A stretch of DNA of 64,000 nucleotides from contig JBMOKU010000003.1 in assembly GCA_049324315.1 (NCBI GenBank), forward strand, positions 62,001 to 126,000, read 5' to 3'. The first letter of the stretch is position 1. Every line of letters starts with the position of its first letter. This document shows positions 1-8,025 of this stretch, piece by piece. Below the pieces are notes generated by a model. That model saw nothing but the letters and a program-made list of their open reading frames with translations, did no database searches and had not been told where the DNA came from. The position numbers and the translations under genes are program-made. This DNA comes from JBMOKU01 sp049324315 (GTDB lineage Bacteria; Bacillota; Clostridia; Peptostreptococcales; Thermotaleaceae).

Positions 1-66
1 CATAGATTGTTCTCCATTCGTAAATCTTATTATTATCTCAAAAAAATAACGAAAGGAAGTGCAGCT

Positions 67-231
67 ATGCGTACCAATGGCGTAACAGGTGATATTGTGA
101 CAGTTTCAGGGACTTATCGAAATAAATATGGAAAAAAAATAGCTTTGGAGGCAGGTCAATCCTTTCCACCATGTCCTAAAGAAGGCCATTCCATCCAATG
201 GGAGAAGGTCAGCGAAGAAACTCGATCCTAA
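67..231 (+). CDS. small conserved hypothetical protein (YjzC-like)
   Basis: This is a 54-residue soluble protein of unknown function. The ATG at 67 is preceded by AAAGGAAG about 8 bases upstream, so I prefer it to the longer frame that opens at 7. The centre reads G-T-Y-R-N-K-Y-G-K-K-I-A-L-E-A-G-Q-S-F-P-P-C-P, which resembles the short YjzC-type proteins of Bacilli and Clostridia (a G-x-Y segment, a lysine patch, then LEAGxxFPP). It has no signal peptide or membrane segment. It is transcribed toward the WYL-like gene on the other strand and shares a bidirectional terminator with it. The family assignment is tentative. Confidence 0.6.
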   Translation: MRTNGVTGDIVTVSGTYRNKYGKKIALEAGQSFPPCPKEGHSIQWEKVSEETRS

Positions 232-297
232 TTTCCATTTCAGAAACCCCAGCAAGAAGATATAAAATACCTCGAAAGATTTGTATGCTTTTAATGA

Positions 298-357
298 AAA
301 TATCCTCAAAAGAAAGGCCGTCGCTATTTACATTTAGCCTTTCTTTTGAGGATATTT
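298..357. terminator. bidirectional terminator, 21-bp perfect inverted repeat
   Basis: The arms 298-318 and 337-357 are perfect reverse complements (core CCTCAAAAGAAAGGC) around an 18-base loop. The repeat sits between two convergent genes and its ends are A/T-rich, so it can terminate transcription in both directions. Confidence 0.8.
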
Positions 358-597
358 CTATATATAAATACTGCTATTGCCATAGGAATTCTTCACCGTT
401 CCCGGTATCACAGCTGCGAGGATATTGTCCTTCTTAAAATTCCTGACAGCATGCTTTTTGTGACAATAAGCATGAACAATATCTCCTTCGATTTTTCTGA
501 CCTGAATCTGCCGTTGAGAAATCTCAATCCCCTTCTGATAGATAATATTAATAGGCATTTGCGTATCCAATGAATATTGAAGAACGTGATTGATCAT
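358..597 (-). CDS. WYL-like small protein, unknown function
   Basis: This is a 79-residue protein with the pattern I-N-I-I-Y-Q-K-G then Q-R-x-I-x-V-x-K-I, a D-I-V-H-A-Y-C-H-K-K patch and R-N-F-K-K-D-N-I-L-A-A. That beta-rich layout resembles stand-alone WYL-type ligand-binding domains found as small orphans in Firmicutes. A GGGAGGTGG ribosome site lies 7 bases before the ATG at 597, so I prefer it to the GTG at 606, which falls inside that site. It has no DNA-binding domain, so it is not by itself a transcription factor. The function is unknown. Confidence 0.6.
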   Translation of the reverse strand: MINHVLQYSLDTQMPINIIYQKGIEISQRQIQVRKIEGDIVHAYCHKKHAVRNFKKDNILAAVIPGTVKNSYGNSSIYI

Positions 598-807
598 ACT
601 CTCCACCTCCCGGCTTTCTCACTATGTAAAGTTTTATAGTGTTTAAAATTCTATTCATAAGCTGCTTTTATGGGATACATGATGATATTTCTATCATTAT
701 CTCAGTTCTTATAATTAAATATATTATAACTCGAACATACGTTCCGTGTAAAGATGCAAATATGAACTCCAAAATAACAGATTCGTTTACACTTAAAACA
801 TTATCAT

Positions 808-904
808 AGTGCTGTTCTATAAAGAATATATTCTAAGTAGCACTTATTTGGGTTTATCAAAGATCTTTTGAAAATAAAAAAACTGTCTTGTATCTGATAA
901 ACCC
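808..904 (+). promoter_or_regulatory. two consecutive dyads in the leader of the YdcZ-like gene
   Basis: The first dyad pairs AGTGCT (808-813) with AGCACT (839-844) around a second internal palindrome, AGAATATATTCT. The second pairs GGGTTTATCA (850-859) perfectly with TGATAAACCC (895-904) and ends 27 bases before the start codon. There is no U-run after the second stem, so it is not an ordinary terminator. It could be an operator or a cis-acting RNA. The rest of 598-931 (325 bases) is AT-rich and shows no gene. Confidence 0.45.
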
Positions 905-931
905 TACAATATAGAAAAAGAGAGTGATGTA

Positions 932-1363
932 ATGAAAAATATAATTCCTGTTATATACGCTATTTTAGCAGGTATTTTTACAACTTTAGAAGCAAGCATT
1001 AATGCAAAATTAGGAAGGATCGTTACTGCAAAAATCGCAACCCTGCATAGTTTAATCACAGGTGTTATTATTATCTTAATCGGAAATCTCCTAAAAGGCA
1101 GTCTCCATCAATACGTAAAAATCGTTCATGTACGACCGCAGCTGCTTATAGGCGGTATTTTTGGTGCTTTCATTATTTATTTTGTTACAAAAACAATTCC
1201 AAGACTTGGTGTAGCCAATACCCTTACGATCATCGTTGCTTCTCAAATTATAAGCGGTTTGTTCATCGATGCCTTTGTCACAAAACAGCAAGCATTGAAC
1301 TGGTTTAAGTTAATAGGAATCATTCTTTTGCTGCTCGGGACTTATTTTATCATGAGAAAATAA
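932..1363 (+). CDS. DMT-superfamily YdcZ-type membrane transporter
   Basis: This 143-residue membrane protein belongs to the YdcZ (DMT_YdcZ) branch of the drug/metabolite transporter superfamily, whose members are half-size (four to five helices) and act as dimers. Hydrophobic segments lie at about residues 4-22, 33-54, 67-87, 93-113 and 122-140. The N-terminal pattern Y-A-I-L-A-G-I-F, then E-A-S-I-N-A-K-L-G is characteristic of the family. The substrate is unknown. The ribosome site (GAGAGTG) is modest. The leader carries two dyads (808-904), which suggests regulated expression. Confidence 0.8.
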   Translation: MKNIIPVIYAILAGIFTTLEASINAKLGRIVTAKIATLHSLITGVIIILIGNLLKGSLHQYVKIVHVRPQLLIGGIFGAFIIYFVTKTIPRLGVANTLTIIVASQIISGLFIDAFVTKQQALNWFKLIGIILLLLGTYFIMRK

Positions 1364-1381
1364 GTAATGTTTAATTGAAGG

Positions 1382-1407
1382 AAAAAGGGTAGGCGCACCG
1401 CCTACCC
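1382..1407 (-). terminator. intrinsic terminator (minus strand)
   Basis: GGGTAGGCG (1387-1395) pairs with CGCCTACCC (1399-1407) around a 3-base loop. Read on the minus strand, the stem is followed by a run of T (A-run 1382-1386 on the plus strand), so it terminates the Spo0E-like gene. It also lies just past the convergent plus-strand transporter. Confidence 0.75.
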
Positions 1408-1442
1408 ATAAATGCTTTACAGAACCGGATTATTTATTATTC

Positions 1443-1610
1443 TCATATATTATTGATATGTTTGATATACTCAACAATATCTTTATTAACAATACGAGAT
1501 AAAGATAAAACATAAGAATCTTGCAAATTTCCTTTCGACTCTTCAATAAACTTGTATAATCCAGTTTTCAAAAAGTTTATTTCATCAAGAAGTTCTTCTA
1601 TTTCTGACAT
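1443..1610 (-). CDS. Spo0E-like aspartyl-phosphate phosphatase
   Basis: This is a 55-residue helical protein. The N-terminal helix (EIEELLDEINFLK) and the second helix with L-Q-D-S-Y-V-L-S-L-S-R-I-V-N match the two-helix Spo0E family, whose signature is S-Q-E-L-D. Here the signature reads S-R-I-V-N, so the catalytic Asp position is Asn and the phosphatase may be weakened or inactive. In the family, members dephosphorylate Spo0A~P and restrain sporulation. The start is the ATG at 1610, with AGAAGGTG 6-7 bases upstream. Confidence 0.55.
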   Translation of the reverse strand: MSEIEELLDEINFLKTGLYKFIEESKGNLQDSYVLSLSRIVNKDIVEYIKHINNI

Positions 1611-1676
1611 AAAAACACCTTCTAACAATAGTGTATATAGTGTTAGATACTCTAAGAAAAGAGAATATACGGTTCT

Positions 1677-2183
1677 TTAATTATTCAATATATTTTTAGC
1701 TTGCGCTTCCAGATATGCAAGCCTAGTGTAATAATTAGGGATCTCGTTTAAATGGGCAAGTGCTATCTTTCCTGTAAGAACCGGATCATCATCCGTAATA
1801 TTTGTATTTAGCCCCTTCATTCCATGCTCCAATTCTACATCAAGTCCCATTCTAAATTGTTCAATGTCAAATTCTACAGTACTAAAGTTGATACCAAGTT
1901 TTTCAGCAACCGTCTGCGTCTCTTCAATAGTAAAACTTTTTTTAAATTGCTCAATATTTTCTGTTCTAACACATGAAGAATTTATTGTATCTTCATTTTC
2001 AGAATGGTGCATATATTCCTCAATTTCATCTAGTTGAGTTTCCATTGCCTCTGTTTCCACAGGCTCAGATTCCATATGCTCAGATCTATAGATATCCTGA
2101 GGATACTCAACATCTGGTTCGAAAACAATTGATGGTATCGGTTCAAATACCCTACTATAGTTCGTGTATATATTTGGATACAT
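1677..2183 (-). CDS. DUF5661-containing protein
   Basis: This is a 168-residue protein. Residues about 1-80 are an acidic, low-complexity tail rich in Glu and Met. Residues about 85-165 hold the conserved domain with T-I-E-E-T-x-x-V-A-E-K-L-G-I, then G-L-D-V-E-L-E-H-G, D-D-D-P-V-L-T-G-K-I-A-L-A-H-L and P-N-Y-Y-T-R-L, which I recognise as DUF5661. The function of this domain is unknown. The ATG at 2183 has a GGGGG purine run upstream (complement of 2192-2197). The acidic N-terminal extension is unusual for the family, which is normally little more than the C-terminal domain. Confidence 0.7.
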   Translation of the reverse strand: MYPNIYTNYSRVFEPIPSIVFEPDVEYPQDIYRSEHMESEPVETEAMETQLDEIEEYMHHSENEDTINSSCVRTENIEQFKKSFTIEETQTVAEKLGINFSTVEFDIEQFRMGLDVELEHGMKGLNTNITDDDPVLTGKIALAHLNEIPNYYTRLAYLEAQAKNILNN

Positions 2184-2227
2184 TCATAGTCCCCCTTTAA
2201 GTCTTTATATTCCACTAACAGTATATG

Positions 2228-2338
2228 TTACACGCTGCCATCTGGGGAATCAAAGTAATCATTATTGAATATTTCACTTACATTAGAGTCTTCATTAACT
2301 TCACCTTGTTTTCCAAAACACAGCGGACACAACTTCAT
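2228..2338 (-). CDS. possible 36-residue Cys-containing protein
   Basis: The frame begins M-K-L-C-P-L-C-F-G-K-Q and ends in an acidic tail (E-I-F-N-N-D-Y-F-D-S). The C-x-x-C knuckle followed by an Asn/Asp-rich tail looks protein-like. However, no ribosome site is visible and an in-frame stop lies five codons upstream. It lies 44 bases upstream of the DUF5661 gene on the same strand. It may be a real microprotein or the relic of a longer gene. Confidence 0.3.
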   Translation of the reverse strand: MKLCPLCFGKQGEVNEDSNVSEIFNNDYFDSPDGSV

Positions 2339-2377
2339 TGGACACGCATATTATGTTGATGGAAAGGAAGTGAATAC

Positions 2378-2851
2378 ATGAATTGTTCAAATTTATTCCA
2401 CGATCATGGAAACTGTGATCTATGTGCTAGATTTGCTCGAATTCTTGAAAGTTCCATTATTCAATCTAGTCCGGATTTGTGTGTCATAACAAGGGTAAGA
2501 AATATAAGCCCAACCATCGCCGGAATACCAACCAGGAGTCCCCTTGTTATTAATGCATTATTCTCGTTTGAACCAGTTGACAAATGTAGAGCCCTTAACT
2601 TAGGAGAAACTGTTATTTTGCAAGAAGAAATTAATCCCTTCATAGATGCTCTTCGCGAGCAGGACATAATAGTAACCGCTTTACACAATCACTGGTTATT
2701 TGAAGACCCCAGATTATTCTATATCCATTTCTTCTCTATAGAAGATCCAATAACTTTTGCGAAAAAAGTTGCCGCTGCTTTCGAAATCTTGGAAAATGGC
2801 TATTACCATTGTAGAAAGCCAAACCATACTGATTGGCAGGGAAACTTCTAA
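2378..2851 (+). CDS. DUF1259 domain protein
   Basis: This 157-residue protein has the DUF1259 (LppY/LpqO-like) signature near residues 95-135: I-V-T-A-L-H-N-H-W-L-F-E-D-P-R-L-F-Y-I-H-F, followed by a helix ending F-A-K-K-V-A-A-A-F. The His-rich H-N-H-W patch is the most conserved part of the family. The biochemical function is unknown. The N-terminus carries C-D-L-C, and there is no lipoprotein signal, unlike actinobacterial LppY. AAGGAAG lies about 7 bases before the ATG. It is a single-gene unit closed by its own terminator. Confidence 0.75.
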   Translation: MNCSNLFHDHGNCDLCARFARILESSIIQSSPDLCVITRVRNISPTIAGIPTRSPLVINALFSFEPVDKCRALNLGETVILQEEINPFIDALREQDIIVTALHNHWLFEDPRLFYIHFFSIEDPITFAKKVAAAFEILENGYYHCRKPNHTDWQGNF

Positions 2852-2873
2852 TCTAGATATTGACTAAATAGTT

Positions 2874-2911
2874 CCAACGAAAAGGACTTTGTTAAAAGTT
2901 CTTTTTGTTGG
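2874..2911 (+). terminator. intrinsic terminator
   Basis: The stem CCAACgAAAAGgACTT pairs with AAAAGTtCTTTTtGTTGG (2874-2911), downstream of the DUF1259 gene. The U-rich right arm supports terminator function, though no long U-run follows. Confidence 0.65.
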
Positions 2912-3018
2912 CAAGAATATCACAAAATATCTTTTTTTATTTTAATTCTTGCTATCTGTTTTCAATTTATTCAAAGCTTCTATGCTTTACTCTTCACTTC
3001 TCCATTGATATTTTAAGT

Positions 3019-4410
3019 TTATAAAATAATGGATTGATTTTGATATTCACGGCCATTTTCCAGTATTCTTTTCAAAATATCAAGGCCTTTTTCTAATTCA
3101 TCAATTGTGTCTGGACCTGACAAAGAGATTCTTACAGCCGAAGGCACTTGACCACTGCCAACAGCAAATTTCTCTGCACAAAATACTTGTACACCAGCTT
3201 CTCTGGCACAAAATTCAAATTCTCTCCCCTGCCAGCTATTCGGAAGAAAAAGCCATTGAAAGAAGCCGCAGGATCTATATGCGACATTGTATTGAGATAA
3301 CACCTTTATTGCCAGATCATTTCTTTTATGTGCTTCCTTTCTTTTTTCTTCCACAATGCTTTCTGCTTTTCCCGTTATGATTAAACGTGACACCAATTCT
3401 GCCGTGATCGGTGATGCCATCCACGCTGTATTTAATAACCCTTTTTTCATGGCTTCCCTATATACTTCTGGTACTCTTACAAAAGAAATTCGAAATCCGG
3501 GTCCAAGCAGTTTCGATGTACCGCCTATATAAATTCCCTGATTGGGCACGAATGCAGATATAGGCGTGTTTTCAACATTACCCGTATAACCATAAGCATC
3601 ATCCTCAATCATAACTAGATTATATTTTCTTATGATGTCTGCAATTTGCTCTCTGCAGTTTTGTGTGATGGAACAAGTTGTTGGATTTTGGACTTCCGGC
3701 ATAAGATAGATGCCCTTAATATCCTCATTCTTACATGCGTTCAATAAACCTTGCGGACTCATGCCTTCCCTTGTCATTTCGATGGGGACTAGTCGAATAC
3801 CGTGTAAAGCTGCTAAGGTTTTAATCCCGGGATAAGTTAAGCTATCCACTGCAATTCGGTCCCCTTGAGAAAATAATGTGAGCAGACAATTGGCCAGAGC
3901 ATTTTGTGAGCCTGGTGTAATGAGAATTTCTTCTGGCAAAGCATTGATGTTAAATCTCCTTAGCCATTCTGCCCCTACAGCTCTATGATTCAAATGACCT
4001 GCTGGCTCAGGATATCTGATTAGCCTCTGCATATCCATATCTTGAAGAAAAGTTTTAACCATTGCTGCAGTATTTTTATCTGCAATATAGAGGGGCAGCA
4101 CCTGCCCCATCTCAATAATATTAGAGGCTTTATCTTGGCCAACGAGAGATAAAGATACTTTAACATCAGAAGCTACAAATGTTCCGCGGCCTACGACTCC
4201 TGAAATCAGTCCCTTTAACTCACAAACCCGAAAAGCTCTTGTTACCGTACTTAAATTTACACCGATACGATCCGCAAGTTCTCTTTGCGGTGGCAGCTTC
4301 TCTCCAGGTTTTAAAATACCTGACTTTATATCCAGCTCCAATGCATCTACCAGTGCAATATATAAGGGTTTATTCCCTTTTTCAATCTTAGGGTGCCATT
4401 CAGAAAACAT
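3019..4410 (-). CDS. MocR/GabR-type transcriptional regulator (GntR HTH fused to aminotransferase fold)
   Basis: This 463-residue regulator has an N-terminal GntR winged helix (about residues 15-80, including G-E-K-L-P-P-Q-R-E-L-A and S-T-V-T-R-A-F) followed by a PLP-binding fold-type I aminotransferase domain. The PLP lysine lies in G-T-S-K-L-L-G-P-G-F-R, near residue 300. MocR proteins bind direct repeats and sense PLP or an amine/amino-acid adduct. The start is the ATG at 4410, 8 bases after GGAGG; the longer frame to 4464 would run into the operator. It is divergent from the decarboxylase at 4554, which it most likely controls along with itself. Confidence 0.88.
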   Translation of the reverse strand: MFSEWHPKIEKGNKPLYIALVDALELDIKSGILKPGEKLPPQRELADRIGVNLSTVTRAFRVCELKGLISGVVGRGTFVASDVKVSLSLVGQDKASNIIEMGQVLPLYIADKNTAAMVKTFLQDMDMQRLIRYPEPAGHLNHRAVGAEWLRRFNINALPEEILITPGSQNALANCLLTLFSQGDRIAVDSLTYPGIKTLAALHGIRLVPIEMTREGMSPQGLLNACKNEDIKGIYLMPEVQNPTTCSITQNCREQIADIIRKYNLVMIEDDAYGYTGNVENTPISAFVPNQGIYIGGTSKLLGPGFRISFVRVPEVYREAMKKGLLNTAWMASPITAELVSRLIITGKAESIVEEKRKEAHKRNDLAIKVLSQYNVAYRSCGFFQWLFLPNSWQGREFEFCAREAGVQVFCAEKFAVGSGQVPSAVRISLSGPDTIDELEKGLDILKRILENGREYQNQSIIL

Positions 4411-4438
4411 GTCCATTACCTCCAAAAAACATTGTTCT

Positions 4439-4503
4439 GCATACAATATTATCATTGACTGCATACAATTTCAAGCATACAATCTAATTAAACAGAATAC
4501 AAT
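4439..4503. promoter_or_regulatory. four direct repeats (candidate MocR operator) overlapping the decarboxylase promoter
   Basis: The 9-mer GCATACAAT occurs at 4439-4447, 4461-4469 and 4475-4483, with a GAATACAAT variant at 4495-4503. A sigma-A-like promoter, TTGACT (4455-4460), 17 bases, TACAAT (4478-4483), reads toward the decarboxylase and shares bases with the repeats. A second -10-like TATACT is at 4522-4527. Direct repeats around the -35/-10 region are the usual MocR/GabR operator form. Confidence 0.7.
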
Positions 4504-4553
4504 TCAAGACTACACACATTCTATACTTAGTTTAAAAAGGAGGCGTTATATTC

Positions 4554-5972
4554 ATGCAGTATGAAAACAAAAAGATTGTAAGCGATCGTCTTAGAGAAGA
4601 AGCCTTAGATTTAAGTTTATTTGAACACGCTAAGAATCATGCACTTGACTATATGGACAGCATATTAGAAAAACCCGTATTTCCAGAGCAGGCAGCTCTT
4701 GATGGCTTGAATATTTTCAGAGAACCGCTTCCCGTTGAGTCTTGCGCTCCCCATAAGATTCTTGATTTATTACACAATAACGGATCACCTGCAACTGTCG
4801 CTCAAACTGGAGGTCGCTATTTTGGCTTCGTAAATGGTGGTATTGTTCCTGCTGCCCTTGCTGCAAAGTGGTTGTCAGACACCTGGGATCAAAATGCCGC
4901 TTTATATGTTATTTCTCCAATTGCATCTGTTTTAGAAGAAGTCTGTGAAGAATGGCTCGTGGATCTTTTAAACTTTCCGCAGGGAACAACAGCCGGATTT
5001 GTAGGCGGCAGCTCCACCGCAACCCTTTGCGGACTCACTGCAGGTAGAAACCATTTATTGAACCAGCTCGGCTATGATGTGGCTGCAAAAGGCCTCTTCG
5101 GCGCACCTGAAATCAGAGTTATTCTCGGAGAAGGTGCCCACTCAACAATCTACAAAGCCCTTTCAATCCTTGGACTTGGAAGTGATCGATTAGTCAAAGT
5201 CCCAACAGATGGGCAAGGAAGAATCCTGGCTGAAGCCGTTCCAGAGCTCGATAACCGCACCCTATTGATTTTACAAGCTGGAAATGTTAATTCCGGTGCT
5301 TTTGATGACTTTGAAATACTTTGTCAAAAAGCTAAAAAAGTCGGTGCCTGGGTACATGTTGATGGTGCCTTTGGTCTATGGGCAGCAGCTTCTGAAGAAC
5401 TAAAACACCTTACCAAAGGTGTTGAATTGGCTGATTCATGGTCGATTGATGCACACAAAACCTTGAATGCACCCTATGACAATGGCATTGTTCTATGTCG
5501 TCATCGGAATGCCCTCACACAAGCCCTTCATATGACAGGCTCTTATATTATTTATAGCGATCAACGGGATGGCATGCTCTATACTCTGGATATGTCTCGA
5601 AGAGCGAAGATCGTTGAAATATGGGCCACATTGAAATCCCTTGGCAAAAGAGGCCTCTCAGAACTGGTCAAAGACCTGCATGATAAAGCAAAATATTTCG
5701 CAATGAAGCTGGATCAGAACGGTTTTACCATAAAAAATGAGGTTTGCTTTAATCAGGTACTGGTTTCCTTGGATAACTCCGATCTGACAGAAAAAGTACT
5801 AAAGCTCATACAAGAATCTAAAGAATGCTGGTGTGGAGGCGCAAAATGGGAAAATGCCTCCGTTATAAGAATCAGTGTTTGCTCTTATCGAACAACATAT
5901 GAAGATATAGGTCGTTCTGTCAACGCTTTTATCAAAGCTAAAGAAGCCGTCTTGCTTGGCAAAACACTATGA
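4554..5972 (+). CDS. PLP-dependent group II decarboxylase
   Basis: This is a 472-residue fold-type I enzyme of the aromatic-L-amino-acid/glutamate/diaminobutyrate decarboxylase family. Landmarks are Q-T-G-G-R-Y-F-G-F-V-N-G-G near residue 85, G-F-V-G-G-S-S-T-A-T (cofactor phosphate site, about 145-155), V-H-V-D-G-A-F-G (Asp that pairs with the PLP ring nitrogen), and D-A-H-K-T-L-N-A-P-Y-D with the Schiff-base Lys302. It should remove CO2 from an amino acid to give an amine. The substrate cannot be fixed from sequence. AAGGAGG precedes the ATG by about 10 bases. The divergent MocR gene suggests induction by a substrate or product amine. Confidence 0.85.
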   Translation: MQYENKKIVSDRLREEALDLSLFEHAKNHALDYMDSILEKPVFPEQAALDGLNIFREPLPVESCAPHKILDLLHNNGSPATVAQTGGRYFGFVNGGIVPAALAAKWLSDTWDQNAALYVISPIASVLEEVCEEWLVDLLNFPQGTTAGFVGGSSTATLCGLTAGRNHLLNQLGYDVAAKGLFGAPEIRVILGEGAHSTIYKALSILGLGSDRLVKVPTDGQGRILAEAVPELDNRTLLILQAGNVNSGAFDDFEILCQKAKKVGAWVHVDGAFGLWAAASEELKHLTKGVELADSWSIDAHKTLNAPYDNGIVLCRHRNALTQALHMTGSYIIYSDQRDGMLYTLDMSRRAKIVEIWATLKSLGKRGLSELVKDLHDKAKYFAMKLDQNGFTIKNEVCFNQVLVSLDNSDLTEKVLKLIQESKECWCGGAKWENASVIRISVCSYRTTYEDIGRSVNAFIKAKEAVLLGKTL

Positions 5973-6023
5973 TATTTTAAGAAAAACTTCATCTGTCAGT
6001 ATACTCAATTTGGTATAGAACAC

Positions 6024-6074
6024 AAAAAGATCATGAAGCGCAATCTGTCAGTCAGATTTCTTCATGATCTTTTT
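6024..6074 (+). terminator. intrinsic terminator of the decarboxylase gene
   Basis: The outer arms AAAAAGATCATGAAG (6024-6038) and its exact complement at 6060-6074 enclose an inner AATCTG/CAGATT stem. A U-run ends the right arm. Confidence 0.88.
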
Positions 6075-6247
6075 TCAGCTTCATATTCTGTTCAACATAT
6101 TTACTACCCGCCAATTTCATTATGGAGTGTAGTACCTATCACTTATACGTTAATTCCAAAAAAGTAAAAGACCCCTGAATCTCAGAGGCCTTACACGTTG
6201 CTTTTTGTTCATAAACAGCTTTATACTTCGTGATAAGTAGTATAAAA

Positions 6248-6442
6248 CTATCTAGCCATACATTTGTTTAATATTGCCTGTGACTCTTCAAATAATTTCT
6301 CAGGAGAAATGGTTAATTTTCGATCGAGAAAGAAATTTAAAATGCCTTTTTTTTCATTCTTGCCATTTATTTTAATCGCATCAATATTGGTGGTAAAAAC
6401 ACCCTTTGACTGCTCTTTAACTTCCAATCTTTTCTTTCTCAT
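6248..6442 (-). CDS. hypothetical 64-residue protein
   Basis: This is a small basic protein beginning M-R-K-K-R-L-E-V-K-E-Q with a C-terminal helix (SPEKLFEESQAILNKCM). GGAGGTGG lies 8 bases before the ATG at 6442, so I prefer it to the GTG at 6451, which sits inside the ribosome site. It is not recognised. It is 46 bases from the membrane GAF-like gene on the same strand and may be co-transcribed with it. Confidence 0.55.
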   Translation of the reverse strand: MRKKRLEVKEQSKGVFTTNIDAIKINGKNEKKGILNFFLDRKLTISPEKLFEESQAILNKCMAR

Positions 6443-6488
6443 ATATTCCACCTCCTATTATTATTATATCATACATTATGATAAATAA

Positions 6489-7331
6489 TTAAATATTAAA
6501 ATACTCATATAGGTTAGAAATTTTGCTTTTTTCTAATTTCAGGATATGAAGGATCTTTTTTAATTGTGTTTCTTGTTCGTTCGTAAGATTCTTCCAATCA
6601 ACGAAATGGTTTTTTTGGTCTAATGAATTTATCGCATAGATGATTTTCGTGGCATTTAATTCCCATCTAAAAAGCATATATGTTTCAACCATTGGAACAA
6701 TTATTCTAAAAGCGAGGAATTCTCTAGACCATTTTTCAAGTGTTGGAGGTAGTCCATCAAATCTAGAGTTTTCATCTAAGTTCTTAAAATCAATGATTTC
6801 CACTTTTTTTGATTTTAAACATCTTCCAGTGCTGGTGTTTTTAATTTTCTTGATTACACCATCCCAATCTGACGCATTCTTTGGAATCTCCCCGGAATAC
6901 CCAACGCGAACTATTTTTTTGAAAAATCTACCATAAACAAAATATACAGAAAGAAAAAATTTATCTCCTAAAAGATGTCTGTACTTTTTTAAATCTTCAT
7001 TTATTCGATCTAATGTGATTTGTATTTCTCTATTAGCAATGTAATCTGAATATTTTAGTCTTTTTTCTAATCTTGAAATTCTTAGTATTTTAAATGAATA
7101 TAAACCCAATGAGTTAGCCGTAAAAAATATACAAATCAATATAATAAGCTGCTCTTTTATTAACGATATAAAAGAAATTTTACCAATAATATATGTAAGA
7201 AAAATATCATTAGATGCCAATAAAACCAACGTAGCGGATATAAAGGATATAGAAAAGGCTAAAAGATTAATTTTAATTTTTTGTGAAAACAAACCCAATA
7301 TTGCTGCTATTATATACAATGTCAAAATCAT
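6489..7331 (-). CDS. membrane-anchored GAF-like protein
   Basis: This is a 280-residue protein with three N-terminal hydrophobic segments (about residues 2-15, 20-42 and 58-80), a charged helix (about 85-120), then a soluble domain. Residues about 125-220 look GAF-like: V-Y-F-V-Y-G strand, G-V-I-K-K-I-K-N-T-S-T-G-R-C-L-K, E-I-I-D-F-K-N-L, then F-R-I-I-V-P-M. It has no enzymatic output domain (no kinase, GGDEF or cyclase), so it may be a receptor acting through a partner. AGGAG is 8 bases before the ATG. Its AT-rich composition stands out from its neighbours and is compatible with acquired DNA. The GAF call is tentative. Confidence 0.5.
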   Translation of the reverse strand: MILTLYIIAAILGLFSQKIKINLLAFSISFISATLVLLASNDIFLTYIIGKISFISLIKEQLIILICIFFTANSLGLYSFKILRISRLEKRLKYSDYIANREIQITLDRINEDLKKYRHLLGDKFFLSVYFVYGRFFKKIVRVGYSGEIPKNASDWDGVIKKIKNTSTGRCLKSKKVEIIDFKNLDENSRFDGLPPTLEKWSREFLAFRIIVPMVETYMLFRWELNATKIIYAINSLDQKNHFVDWKNLTNEQETQLKKILHILKLEKSKISNLYEYFNI

Positions 7332-7499
7332 TGATTACACTCCTACAGAAAAATACTTTTCTCTTTAGAAAATAATGCACTTATTATGGAATGTATCATA
7401 ATTTTTCATCAATGTCAATAATTGTAAATTTCTACAGTGTTGCCATTTAAGACCCATACGAATATATTATAACGAAGACATTAAAAAGGAGTGAGATTT

Positions 7500-7904
7500 T
7501 TGTATCATAACGAATACTATAACATGCACAACTTTGTCCCTTATATTGATTACAACTATATGAGACAGCAGCCCAGACCCCCATTCGGTTTTCCTCCCGG
7601 TCCTCCATCCGGACCACCTTTTGGACCTCCATTTGGAACCCCTCCTGGCCAGCAAGGACCGCCAGCCACGCCTCCGCCTAGGTTTACACCACAAAGACCC
7701 GTATCAATTTTCGCAGTTGATCCCGGAGCCATAAGACCCTGTCAATTCCAATTCGTATATCTATGGTTAACAAATGGTAGAGAATTCTGGGCGTATCTGG
7801 TATTTGTCGGTAGAAGATCCGTAGCTGGTTTTAGATGGACCGGATTTAGATGGGTGTATTTTGGAACAGACCTTAGAAACATCGACAGCTTTGTATGTTA
7901 TTAA
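7500..7904 (+). CDS. proline/glycine-rich surface-type protein
   Basis: This 134-residue protein has an N-terminal Tyr/His/Asn-rich stretch, a P-P-G/F-G-P-P repeat region (about residues 25-60), and a compact C-terminal domain with repeated aromatics (V-Y-L-W-L-T-N-G-R-E-F-W-A-Y and F-R-W-T-G-F-R-W-V-Y-F-G). AAGGAG at 7486-7491 places the start at the TTG at 7500, 8 bases downstream; the GTG at 7491 overlaps the ribosome site. It has no signal peptide, which would suit a spore-coat or exosporium-associated protein in this lineage, but that role is inferred. It is followed directly by a strong terminator. Confidence 0.6.
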   Translation: MYHNEYYNMHNFVPYIDYNYMRQQPRPPFGFPPGPPSGPPFGPPFGTPPGQQGPPATPPPRFTPQRPVSIFAVDPGAIRPCQFQFVYLWLTNGREFWAYLVFVGRRSVAGFRWTGFRWVYFGTDLRNIDSFVCY

Positions 7905-7911
7905 GTAATAT

Positions 7912-7951
7912 AATCCTAAAGAGGTGTGTCGGCACCTCCTTAGGATTTTTA
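7912..7951 (+). terminator. intrinsic terminator
   Basis: AATCCTAAAGAGGTG pairs with CACCTCcTTAGGATT, followed by TTTTAATTTT. It closes the proline-rich gene. Confidence 0.88.
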
Positions 7952-8025
7952 ATTTTAAAGCAGATAACTTAAACGGTCTGCATACGCATGTTGAAGTTAT
8001 TTATTAAGACTATCATCATATATTT

